64,000 bases of DNA, taken from positions 1 to 64,000 of the forward strand of contig JACKIB010000011.1 in assembly GCA_020638695.1 (NCBI GenBank), read 5' to 3'. Numbering within the stretch: the first letter of the stretch is position 1; each line of letters starts with the position of its first letter. The notes below the pieces were generated by a model that had not been told where the DNA came from, searched no databases, and worked only from the letters and a program-made list of their open reading frames with translations. This DNA is from Planctomycetota bacterium. Lineage in GTDB: Bacteria > Planctomycetota > UBA1135 > UBA2386. The position numbers and the translations under genes were made by a program. Shown here one piece after another: positions 53,023-61,489 of the stretch.

Positions 53023-56000
53023 ATGGACCGGCCAGGAACACGCGTGACCGAACATCAGCCGAGCTCGGCCGAGGACCCTGGACTCGGCCACACGCCAGCC
53101 GGGTCGCCGTCCGGCGAAGTGGATTGGCCGCGCTTGAAGGAGTTGGTTGCTGACGCCCTCGAGCAACCCCCTGCGCAGCGGGATGCGTTCCTACAGCACG
53201 CCTGTCCCGAGGACGACGGACTGCGGGCGCGCGCCCGCGCCCTGCTGCAAGCGCACGATTCCGCCACCGAGGAATTCCTGTCGGTGGACCCGCTGCCGGG
53301 TTCGCACCTGGTGGACAGCGCCGCGGACGAGGATTCGTGGGTCGGTCAGTCGGTCGGTGGATTCGAAGTGCAGTCGGTGGTGGCGAGCGGCGGAATGGGC
53401 ACGGTGTACCGCGCCCTGCAGCGGCGCACGGGACAGGTCGTGGCACTCAAGATGATGCGGCCCGGATTGGGCAGCAGTGCGTGGACCCAGCGGTTCGAAC
53501 ACGAGATCCGAGTACTGGCACAACTGCAGCACCCGGCGATCGCGCAGATCTTCGACGCGGGGATGCACGGCGAAGGCGCGCGGGCGACCCCGTACTTCGC
53601 GATGGAGTTCGTCGACGGCCAGCCGCTGACCCGTTTCGTGCGCGACCGCGAGTCGACGCTGCGCGAACGCGTCGAGTTGATGATCCGCGTCTGCGAGGGG
53701 GTTCATCACGCGCACCAGCGGGGCATCATCCACCGCGACCTGAAGCCGGACAACATCCTGGTGCGCGCTGCGGCACGAGCGGAGGCGACCCGCGACGAAA
53801 CCGATCCGGAGCGCACGGCGGTGGCATGGCCGAAGATCGTCGACTTCGGGATCGCGCGCGCGGTGGACCCCGACCAGCTCGGCGCCACGCAACTCACCCA
53901 AGCCGGCCAGCTGATCGGAACCATGGCCTACATGAGTCCCGAGCAGACCACCGGCAACCCGGAGGGCATCGACGTGCGTTGCGATGTGTACGCGCTCGGG
54001 GTGATCCTGTTCGAGGTGCTCGCCGGCACGCGGCCGTACCGCACTGACGGGATGACGCTGCCGGACGCAGCTCGGCAGATCCAGGAGGTCACGCCGCCGC
54101 GCCTCGGCGCACTCGATCGCGCGTTCGCCGGCGACCTCGAGACGATCGTCGCGGTGGCGCTGGAGAAGGAGCGTGAGCGCCGCTACGCGTCGGCCTCGGA
54201 GTTGGGTGCCGACCTGCGGCGCTTCCTCGACGACCAGCCGATCGCCGCGCGACCGCCGAGCACGATCTACCAACTGCGCAAGTTCGCCCGCCGCCACCGC
54301 GGGCTGGTTGCCGGCGTGGCGTTGGCCGTGGTGGCGCTGCTGGCCGGCACCGCCGGCACGCTGTGGGGGCTGCTCGATGCCCTCGAGCAGGGGCGGCGGG
54401 CCAAGGAGGAGGCGACCAAGGCGCGCAGCGCCGAAGCCACCGCGCGTGCCGCGGAGGTGACCGCGAAGACCGAGCGCGACCACGCACGCCAGGCGGAACG
54501 CGACGCACGGGACGTCAGCAACTTCATGCACGCGGTGCTCGAATCGGCTGACATCGGGGTCGCCGGGCGGCAGTTGAGCGTCAAGGAGGTGCTCGACCGC
54601 AACGCGGCGCGGATCGACACCCTGTTCAAGGATCGCCCGGTGGCTCGCGCCGAACTGCACGGCGCTTTCGGCTGGGACTACTTCACGTTCGGCGACTACG
54701 CAGCCGCCGAGCGGCACCTGCGGCTCGCCTTCGAGCTCGACAGCTCGGCCCGCGGGCGCGGCGACCCCGCGACGATCGAGGACTGTACGCGGCTGTGCCA
54801 GGTGCTCGACTTCGCCGGGAAGGTCGACGAGCTCGGCCCGATCATCCAGGAGAACGTCGACGTGGCGCTGCGCCACCTCGAACGCGACCATCCGAGCACG
54901 CTGCACGCCCGCATGCTGCTCGCCGCGTGGCACCTCGGACGGCACGACTACGCACCGGCGGAGTTGCTCTACCGGGAGATCCGGGCCGCGATGGCCCGCA
55001 CCCTGGGTTCGAACCACGACTACACGCTGTCGGCGATCAACGGGCTGGGTCTGGTGCTGCTCAACACCGGGCAGTACGGCGAAGCCGAGCAGCTGTTTCG
55101 CCAGGCGTTCGAGTTCCGCCAAGCGGTGCACGGGCTCGAGCACGCCAAGACCCTGGTCCCGCTGATCAACTGGGCCAACGCCCTGTCGAGCGAGGGCCGC
55201 CACCGGGATGCGATCGAGAAGTACGAGCTGGTGGTGAAAGTCGGCGAGAAGGTGTGGGGCAAGAACCACCCGGAGCTGCTGAGCGCGCGCGGGAATCTCG
55301 CCTCTGCGCTCGCCGACGGCCGCGAGCTGGTGCGCTCCCGCGACCTCAACGCCGAACTCTACACCCACTACCTGAAGACGCTCGGCCCCGCCGACCCGGA
55401 CACCTTGCGGACCCTGAACAACCTCTGCGTGGTGCTGCTCGATCTGCAGGAGTTCGACGAAGCGGAGCGACGGGTCGACACTCTCTTGGCGGCGATGACC
55501 AAACTGCGCGGTCCGCAGCACTCCGACACAGCCCGGGCTATCTCGTTGCGCGCCGAGGTCCTCAATGCGAGGATCGACAGCCTTCCGACCAGCGAGCGGC
55601 CCGCGGCAATCCGCCGCTGCCGCGAGCTGTTCGCCCGCGCGGTGGCGATCCACGAAAAGCACATCGGCCCGCGCAACCCCGACACGATCATCGCCCGCAA
55701 CAGCCTCGGCGCATTCCTGCGTGACAACAAGGATCCCGAAGCGGTGAAGGTACTGGCCCGGGTGGTCGCCGACTGGCAGGCAGCGGTACCGGATTCACCG
55801 AGCGTGCTGCGGTTGTTCCGTACCTCGCTGGGCAAGGCGCTGCGGCAGGAGCGGCGCTTCGCCGAGGCCGAGCGCGAGATGCTGGCCGCCTGGAAACTGC
55901 CGCCGCATGCCAAGGCATCGAACCCGGAACTCGCCAAGCAGCTCGCGCTGCTCTACGACGCCTGGGGCAAGGCCGACGCGGCCAAGCAGTGGCGGGAACG

Positions 56001-56061
56001 CGCGGCGAACCAAGGCCGCGAGTCCGACGGCAAGGCACCGCCTCAGCAGCGCGGGCGGTAG
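53023..56061 (+). CDS. Hanks-type Ser/Thr protein kinase with transmembrane helix and TPR sensor
   Basis: 1012 aa. The catalytic domain has a Gly loop VVASGGMGTVYRAL (about 122), HRDLKPDNIL (about 236) and DFGIA (about 275), and a TM helix RGLVAGVALAVVALLAGTAGTLWGLL (about 426-450). Behind it lies a coiled, Ala/Glu/Arg-rich spacer and about 450 residues of TPR_10/12 (kinesin-light-chain-like) repeats, e.g. NGLGLVLLNTGQYGEAEQLFRQAFEFRQ and NLCVVLLDLQEFDEAERRV. This kinase-TM-TPR plan is typical of Planctomycetota. ATG 53023 is used; a GTG at 53044 is also possible. It overlaps the next convergent gene by 19 bases. Confidence 0.85.
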   Translation: MDRPGTRVTEHQPSSAEDPGLGHTPAGSPSGEVDWPRLKELVADALEQPPAQRDAFLQHACPEDDGLRARARALLQAHDSATEEFLSVDPLPGSHLVDSAADEDSWVGQSVGGFEVQSVVASGGMGTVYRALQRRTGQVVALKMMRPGLGSSAWTQRFEHEIRVLAQLQHPAIAQIFDAGMHGEGARATPYFAMEFVDGQPLTRFVRDRESTLRERVELMIRVCEGVHHAHQRGIIHRDLKPDNILVRAAARAEATRDETDPERTAVAWPKIVDFGIARAVDPDQLGATQLTQAGQLIGTMAYMSPEQTTGNPEGIDVRCDVYALGVILFEVLAGTRPYRTDGMTLPDAARQIQEVTPPRLGALDRAFAGDLETIVAVALEKERERRYASASELGADLRRFLDDQPIAARPPSTIYQLRKFARRHRGLVAGVALAVVALLAGTAGTLWGLLDALEQGRRAKEEATKARSAEATARAAEVTAKTERDHARQAERDARDVSNFMHAVLESADIGVAGRQLSVKEVLDRNAARIDTLFKDRPVARAELHGAFGWDYFTFGDYAAAERHLRLAFELDSSARGRGDPATIEDCTRLCQVLDFAGKVDELGPIIQENVDVALRHLERDHPSTLHARMLLAAWHLGRHDYAPAELLYREIRAAMARTLGSNHDYTLSAINGLGLVLLNTGQYGEAEQLFRQAFEFRQAVHGLEHAKTLVPLINWANALSSEGRHRDAIEKYELVVKVGEKVWGKNHPELLSARGNLASALADGRELVRSRDLNAELYTHYLKTLGPADPDTLRTLNNLCVVLLDLQEFDEAERRVDTLLAAMTKLRGPQHSDTARAISLRAEVLNARIDSLPTSERPAAIRRCRELFARAVAIHEKHIGPRNPDTIIARNSLGAFLRDNKDPEAVKVLARVVADWQAAVPDSPSVLRLFRTSLGKALRQERRFAEAEREMLAAWKLPPHAKASNPELAKQLALLYDAWGKADAAKQWRERAANQGRESDGKAPPQQRGR

Positions 56062-56813
56062 CCCAACAGCAGCTCGTGGATGCGGCCGAGCGCGGCCGCG
56101 GTGCGAGTGCCGTGCCACGAGTAATCCCGGCCATCGACCAGGCGCACCGGACAGCCGGGGAACATCCCGCTCTGCAGCAGCTGGGTCTGCTCGCGCAACC
56201 CGAACGCGTACGGCTCCGACGGCAGCAGCACCAACTCGGCGCCGAGCTCGGCCAGGTGACGATCCTCGAGCGTCGGGTAGCGCGAGCGCTGATCGGCACA
56301 CACATTGATGCCACCGCATGTCGCGAGCATGTGGTGGATGAACGTGTCCCGATTGACGCTCATCCACGGCTTTCGCCAGATCGGCAAGAACACGCGCACC
56401 GTGCCGCGCTCGAGACTCTCGACCTCGATGCGGGTCATCTGCGCCTCGATCTGCAACACGAACGACTGGGCCTCGTCGTCGCAGTCGAGCAACCGCGCCA
56501 GGTTGCGCAACACGTCGGCCACCTCGGTCAGCGTGCGCGGCATCGACTCGTACACCCGCACGCGGGCGCGCAGCCACTCGATGTCCTCGGCGCGGTTTTC
56601 CTCGGTGTTGACCAGGACGAGGTCCGGGTCGAGGGCGACGATGCGCTCGCGGTCCGGGTTCTTGGTGCCACCGATCTTCGGCAGGTCCTCGACCACCTCC
56701 TCCGGTTCGGCGCAGTAGCGGGTCACCGCAACCAACCGGTCGCCGCGGTGCAAGTCGCACACCGACTGCGTCAGGCTCGGCACGAGACTGACGATCCTGG
56801 CACTGCTGGACAT
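56043..56813 (-). CDS. cobalamin-binding-like helical-backbone metal-receptor protein
   Basis: 256 aa with the BtuF-type periplasmic-binding plan: VSLVPSLTQSVCDLHRGDRLVAVTRYC, IVALDPDLVLVNTEENRAED, a long backbone helix, then IHHMLATCGGINVCAD and LVLLPSEPYAFGL. The start MSSSARIVSLV has no signal peptide, so it probably stays inside the cell or is not a classical transporter partner. No ABC transporter or cobalamin gene is adjacent. It overlaps convergently with the kinase gene's end. Confidence 0.65.
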   Translation of the reverse strand: MSSSARIVSLVPSLTQSVCDLHRGDRLVAVTRYCAEPEEVVEDLPKIGGTKNPDRERIVALDPDLVLVNTEENRAEDIEWLRARVRVYESMPRTLTEVADVLRNLARLLDCDDEAQSFVLQIEAQMTRIEVESLERGTVRVFLPIWRKPWMSVNRDTFIHHMLATCGGINVCADQRSRYPTLEDRHLAELGAELVLLPSEPYAFGLREQTQLLQSGMFPGCPVRLVDGRDYSWHGTRTAAALGRIHELLLGYRPRC

Positions 56814-56949
56814 CGCGTGAGGATTCTTCCCGAACGCGAGCCGGTGGTCCAGCGTCGCGCACCCTCGCGATGCCGCGATCCCGTTGTGCGGCATCGATCG
56901 GCCACCTATCGTCGCATCGAACTGCCGCCATGATCGGAGCAACTGCCTG

Positions 56950-58377
56950 ATGGCCCAAACGTACGATGATCCGTTCCGCGTCTCGCTCGACACTTTGATC
57001 GGCGCATCGATGGTGCTCGGCCACCGCTTGGAGGACCGCACTTCGGTGCGCGATAGCCAGGACCCGGAGATCGTGGCCACGGTGCAGCAGCGCAGCACCC
57101 GACCACTGCGCGGCGCATCGCAACAGCGCCTGTTCGCCGTCGCACCACTCGACGTCCTGGTCACCGAGCGGGACGGCCGGAAGGCATTCCACATCATCGA
57201 ACTCAACGGCGCGGGAATCGGCGGGCTGACCAACCTGTCCGCCGACGCGGTCGGGGCGGTGCTGCAGACGTTCCAACAGGTCGCGGCGACGACTCCACGC
57301 GACGGGACGCCGCCGTTGATCATGGTTGCCAGCTCCGGCCTCGAGTCGGAACACCAACCGCGCCTGAACCGGCTGATCTACGAGAAAGTTCTGTACGCCG
57401 AAGCGTTGCGGCGCGGGTACGTCGAGGCCGGCGCAGTCCCGATGGTCAACACGGTCAACCAGGTCCGCGAAGCGCCGTGGGAGATCCAGCACGACCGGCC
57501 GACCATCGTGCTCGGCTACATGAAGCAGTTCTTGCGCAACCTGAGCGAGGACGACGAGGGTCGGCTGTGGATGTTCGGGCGCCAGGCGACCGGCGCGGTG
57601 AACGACCGGTTCTGCCTGAACATCGTGCACGAGCATCCGAGCGTCGACCTCGGGGCGCTGCAGACCATGAACCGCTGCTTCGTCGCCGGCGCCGACAAGT
57701 CGGCCGGCTACGCGCTGATCAACGACTACCTGGCTGGCGCGCCGAGTCGGATCACCAGCCCGACGCGATTCACCCTGGCACACGACCGCAATCAACTGAT
57801 CGGCACGGTGCTCGAGTGGCTGGCGAAGGGTCACCGCGCGGTGATCAAGCCGCGCGGCACCGGCCTGGGCCACGGCATCGAGTTCTTCCTGTCGGCGAAC
57901 GAGCCCGAGGCGCGGATCATCGACCGCATCGACGGCTCGCTCACCACTACCGAACGGTTCTACGGCCTGACCGGAGGGGCGCTGCCCTACACGGTGTGCG
58001 AGTTCCTCGACACCGCCACGATTCGCCAGGAGGGGCACCCGATGTTCGGACACAAGTACGAGATCCGGATCGTGGTGTACCGCGATGGCACGACGTTGAA
58101 GGCCTTCCCCTCGATCGTCAAGGTCTCCAGCCAGGTCTACCACGAGGACAGTCCGACCCACCTGAGCTTGATCAACAACATCACCGCATCCTCGAGTGCT
58201 ACCCTGACGGCGGGTGTCGACCACATGATGCCGCTGTGCCGCCAATCGACGCTCGATCTGCTCGATCTGACGGTGGACGACCTGGCCGCCGTGTCGGAGT
58301 TGGCTACCGGAGTGATCGGGTTCGTGCTCGACCAGCTCGAGGACCAACCCGCGCGCCTGGGACTCCCGACCGCGTGA
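56950..58377 (+). CDS. ATP-grasp-like protein, unknown function
   Basis: 475 aa that I cannot place in a named family. It has a Rossmann-like front, a Gly-rich turn HIIELNGAGIGGLTNLSADA, and an ATP-grasp-like block HRAVIKPRGTGLGHGIEFFLS (K-P-x-G-x-G-x-G-I). A Glu-containing HKYEIRIVVYRDG follows in the position of metal ligands. This fits an ATP-dependent carboxylate ligase fold. It starts at ATG 56950, 136 bases from the divergent cobalamin-binding-like gene, and is followed by an NTT-like transporter. Confidence 0.6.
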   Translation: MAQTYDDPFRVSLDTLIGASMVLGHRLEDRTSVRDSQDPEIVATVQQRSTRPLRGASQQRLFAVAPLDVLVTERDGRKAFHIIELNGAGIGGLTNLSADAVGAVLQTFQQVAATTPRDGTPPLIMVASSGLESEHQPRLNRLIYEKVLYAEALRRGYVEAGAVPMVNTVNQVREAPWEIQHDRPTIVLGYMKQFLRNLSEDDEGRLWMFGRQATGAVNDRFCLNIVHEHPSVDLGALQTMNRCFVAGADKSAGYALINDYLAGAPSRITSPTRFTLAHDRNQLIGTVLEWLAKGHRAVIKPRGTGLGHGIEFFLSANEPEARIIDRIDGSLTTTERFYGLTGGALPYTVCEFLDTATIRQEGHPMFGHKYEIRIVVYRDGTTLKAFPSIVKVSSQVYHEDSPTHLSLINNITASSSATLTAGVDHMMPLCRQSTLDLLDLTVDDLAAVSELATGVIGFVLDQLEDQPARLGLPTA

Positions 58378-58411
58378 GGCGCACCGTCCCGGCCACGCTC
58401 CCCGCCGCGCG

Positions 58412-59716
58412 ATGCTGAGTCGACTGCTCCACTTGCAGGGCGACGAGCTGCTGCGGCTGCGACCGTTCTTCTCGCTCTATTTCCTGCTGTTTGCCGGCCT
58501 GACGCTCGGCGACGGCGTCGCCCTGTCGCTGTTCGTCGAGGGCGCCGGAGCAGAGTCGCTGCCGCGCGCGTTCGCGGCGATCGCGATCATCAACCTGGGC
58601 CTTGTCGCGTGGTACTTCTTCAAGGCCCAGGGAGCATCGAGCACCAAGCTGTTCGCCGCGATCCTGATCAGTGCGGCGCTGCTGTTCGTCGCGACGTGGG
58701 TGTTGGCGCGCTTCCCGCGCAGCGAGACCGCCGCCTACGCGGCACTGTTCGTCAGCCGCGAAATCGCCCTGACCATGGTCCTGCTGCACTTCGGGACCTA
58801 CCTTCAGGACTACTTCTCCCGCGACGAGTTGAACCGCGTGATGCCGGTGGTCTACGCCGGTGGGCGGGCGGGAGGCATCTTCGGAGCGGCGCTGCTCGAA
58901 CACCTGAGTCGCCGGGTCGGGCTACCGAACATGGTGCTGTTGGCGGCTGGGTTGATGCTGGCCGGGCTGGTCGTGGTCGCCAGGCGCCCGAAGACGGCGG
59001 CCCCGACCGGCGATTCGAAGGCCGCGGCCAAGCCCCCCGAGGTCGCTGAGACCGAAGAAGAGCGACTCGCTCGGACCACGCTCGTCGGCTTCCTCCGCTA
59101 CGTGCGGCACTCCCGCCTGCTGTTCTGGATCACCGCCGCGGCGTTCCTGTTCATGATGTGCCGCTGGATGCTGAACTACCAGTACACCGCGTTCCTCGGC
59201 GCGCAGTTCCTGGTCGTCGACGAGCCGATGACCGCGACCGACGACGAGACCAACATGGCGGAGTTCCTCGGTTGGTACACCCAGATCGCACTGGCTGCGT
59301 CGTTGCTTCTGCAGCTGTTCGGAGTCAGCCGGTTGATCCGCTTCCTCGGCCTCGGCGGTGCACACACCGCCTACTCGACGCTGGTCGTCGCCGCGCTGCT
59401 CGTCAACCTGCTGCCGATGACGCTCGGGCTCGCAGTGACCTGCCGGTTCGTCGAGACGGAGTTGCGGTTCGGGCTGCGCAACCCGCTGATGCAGCTGATC
59501 ACCAACCGCTTCTCCAAACCGGTGCGCATTCGAGTGCGCTCCTGGACCCTGGGGATCCTGGTGCCGCTGTCGACCATCGCAGCCTCCGCACTGCTGTCGG
59601 TGCTGGTCGGCCAAGGACCGTTCGAGGGCTGGCTGCCGTGGGTCGGCGGTGCGCTCGGGTTCGCGTATCTGGCATGCAGTGTGAAGATGGCGCGCACCCT
59701 GCGTGCCATGGATTGA
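58412..59716 (+). CDS. NTT/MFS-like membrane transporter (stand-alone)
   Basis: 434 aa with about twelve membrane helices and a start MLSRLLHLQGDELLRLRPFFSLYFLLFAGLTLGDGVALSLFVEGAG that parallels the membrane half of the NTT-HEAT-cNMP protein at 49601-52858 (LRPGEGRTLLLLGGHLFLVLAGNTLLATAAEALFLARY). A polar loop with AAPTGDSKAAAKPPEVAETEEE lies mid-protein. There are no HEAT repeats or cNMP domain. Transport of nucleotides or other metabolites is possible; the substrate is not readable from sequence. Confidence 0.65.
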   Translation: MLSRLLHLQGDELLRLRPFFSLYFLLFAGLTLGDGVALSLFVEGAGAESLPRAFAAIAIINLGLVAWYFFKAQGASSTKLFAAILISAALLFVATWVLARFPRSETAAYAALFVSREIALTMVLLHFGTYLQDYFSRDELNRVMPVVYAGGRAGGIFGAALLEHLSRRVGLPNMVLLAAGLMLAGLVVVARRPKTAAPTGDSKAAAKPPEVAETEEERLARTTLVGFLRYVRHSRLLFWITAAAFLFMMCRWMLNYQYTAFLGAQFLVVDEPMTATDDETNMAEFLGWYTQIALAASLLLQLFGVSRLIRFLGLGGAHTAYSTLVVAALLVNLLPMTLGLAVTCRFVETELRFGLRNPLMQLITNRFSKPVRIRVRSWTLGILVPLSTIAASALLSVLVGQGPFEGWLPWVGGALGFAYLACSVKMARTLRAMD

Positions 59717-59750
59717 CGCCGACCGAAGTGCAGCCACGCGGAGACATCGA

Positions 59751-60347
59751 ATGACCACTCAGCGACTGGAGGCGTTCAGCGACGGAGTGCTGGCGATCCT
59801 CATCACGATCATGGTGCTGGAGATGAAGGCCCCGCACGGCGGCGCGGAGCTGGCTTCGCTCAGCGGCCTGGCCGAACTGCGCACCCTCTTGCCGGTGTTC
59901 TCCAGCTACGTGCTCAGCTTCCTGTACCTCGGCATCTACTGGAACAACCACCACCACATGATGCACGCCGCCGAGCGGGTCACGGGCGCAACCCTGTGGG
60001 CCAACCTGCACCTGCTGTTCTGGCTGTCGCTGATCCCGTTCGTCACCGCCTGGATGGGCGAGAACCACTTCGCCGCCGCGCCGCTGGCGCTGTACGGAGT
60101 GGTCCTGCTGATGGCCGCGATGGCGTGGTTGCTGCTGCAGCACAGCATCGTGCGCGCCCACGGACCCGAGTCGCTGCTCGCGCGCGCGGTCGGCCGAGAC
60201 GTCAAGGGCAAGGTGTCCTTCTTGCTGTACCTGTCCGCGATCCCGCTGGCATTCCTCAGCCGTTGGACCGCGGGCGGCATCTACCTGCTGGTCGCGCTGA
60301 TCTGGCTGGTTCCCGACCGGCGGATCGAGCGGGCGGCGCGCACCTGA
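59751..60347 (+). CDS. TMEM175-family (DUF1211) potassium-channel-like protein
   Basis: 198 aa. It begins with the family signature RLEAFSDGVLAILITIMVL (residues 5-23), the R-x3-FSDG motif of bacterial TMEM175 channels, followed by five more membrane helices. Bacterial members form leak potassium channels as tetramers. It starts 34 bases after the NTT-like gene and is convergent with the antiporter, with six bases between the two stops. Confidence 0.85.
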   Translation: MTTQRLEAFSDGVLAILITIMVLEMKAPHGGAELASLSGLAELRTLLPVFSSYVLSFLYLGIYWNNHHHMMHAAERVTGATLWANLHLLFWLSLIPFVTAWMGENHFAAAPLALYGVVLLMAAMAWLLLQHSIVRAHGPESLLARAVGRDVKGKVSFLLYLSAIPLAFLSRWTAGGIYLLVALIWLVPDRRIERAART

Positions 60348-60353
60348 CCCCGG

Positions 60354-61415
60354 TCACCGTCCGCCGAACCAGGTCGGCGCCCAGAACAACAGCACCCCGA
60401 CGTAGGCGGTGTAGCCGAACAGCAGGGTCGCGCCCTCGCGCCGGGAGATCCGTCCTCCGGTCGAGGCGATCGGCAGGAGCGCCACGCTTACCAGCAGCAT
60501 CACCGGGGTGTCGAGCGCGAGTACCTGGTGCCTGACCGCCTGCGGTTGCAGCACACAGGTCAGGCCGAGGATGCCGAACGAGTTGAACACGTTCGAGCCG
60601 AGCACATTGCCCAGCGCGAGGTCGACCGCACCGCGCCGTGCGGCGACCAAGGAGGTCACGAGTTCGGGTGCGGAGGTGCCCGCGGCGACGACGGTGAGTC
60701 CGATCGCGAGTTCGGACATGCCGAGCTGCGCCGCGATGCGCGTGGCGGACTCGATCAGCAGGTGGGATCCGACCACCAACAGTCCCAGTCCCGCCACCAC
60801 GCAGAGGATCCCCCTGGCGACCGGGTTCCGCTTCGCTGGCGACACGCCGTCGTCCGCCGACGGTGGGGTCTCGGAGGCAACTCGATTGCGGACGAACGAC
60901 CAGCGCAGGTAGCCAACCAGCGCACACAGCAGCACGACCCCGTGCACGCGCCCCATCACGCAACCGGAGAGCAGTGCGAGGAACGGGACCAGCGCCGCAG
61001 CGATAGCCATCGCCAGCTCGGCGCGCAGCGCCGCCACCCGAACAGCGATCGGCCGCAATACCGCCGTCGATCCGAGGATGATGGCGATGTTGAAGGTGTT
61101 GGATCCCACGACGTTGCCCACCGCGATGTCGTCCAGTCCGTCGACACCCGCAAGCAGCGAAGTGCACAGCTCCGGGGTTGAGGTACCGAACCCCACCACG
61201 GTGACGCCGAGGAACAACGGCGACAACCCCATGCGGTGGCCGAGCGCCAGCGCCCCACGCACCAACAGCTCGGCGCCCACCGTCAAGACGCCCAGCGACA
61301 CCAACAGCAGCAGCGCCTGCAAGGACACGAGCAACCGTGTAGCGGCGCAGCTCCGGACCGCCAACCCCCACCGTTCCGGCTGGAGGCGACGGTTCGGCGA
61401 CTCCGATAGCGGCAT
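60354..61415 (-). CDS. calcium/sodium antiporter (CaCA family, YrbG-like)
   Basis: 353 aa with two inverted halves, each carrying the ion-binding motif: GVTVVGFGTSTPELCTSL in the first and GLTVVAAGTSAPELVTSL in the second, plus GNVVGSNTFNIAIILG and GNVLGSNVFNSFGILG. These define the Ca2+:cation antiporter family. The ATG at 61413-61415 is used; the first ~25 residues are polar and a later start near ATRLLVSLQALL cannot be ruled out. Confidence 0.88.
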   Translation of the reverse strand: MPLSESPNRRLQPERWGLAVRSCAATRLLVSLQALLLLVSLGVLTVGAELLVRGALALGHRMGLSPLFLGVTVVGFGTSTPELCTSLLAGVDGLDDIAVGNVVGSNTFNIAIILGSTAVLRPIAVRVAALRAELAMAIAAALVPFLALLSGCVMGRVHGVVLLCALVGYLRWSFVRNRVASETPPSADDGVSPAKRNPVARGILCVVAGLGLLVVGSHLLIESATRIAAQLGMSELAIGLTVVAAGTSAPELVTSLVAARRGAVDLALGNVLGSNVFNSFGILGLTCVLQPQAVRHQVLALDTPVMLLVSVALLPIASTGGRISRREGATLLFGYTAYVGVLLFWAPTWFGGR

Positions 61416-61489
61416 CGGGTACGACCGCAATCCCCCGGAACAATCGCCGCCGCGACCCGTTGTCCCCGACTCTCCCCGCCGATCGCACC

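Noticed and set aside
53191..55662. Long minus-strand frame opposite the kinase gene
   Set aside because: Antisense to the invariant kinase motifs, which are on the plus strand.
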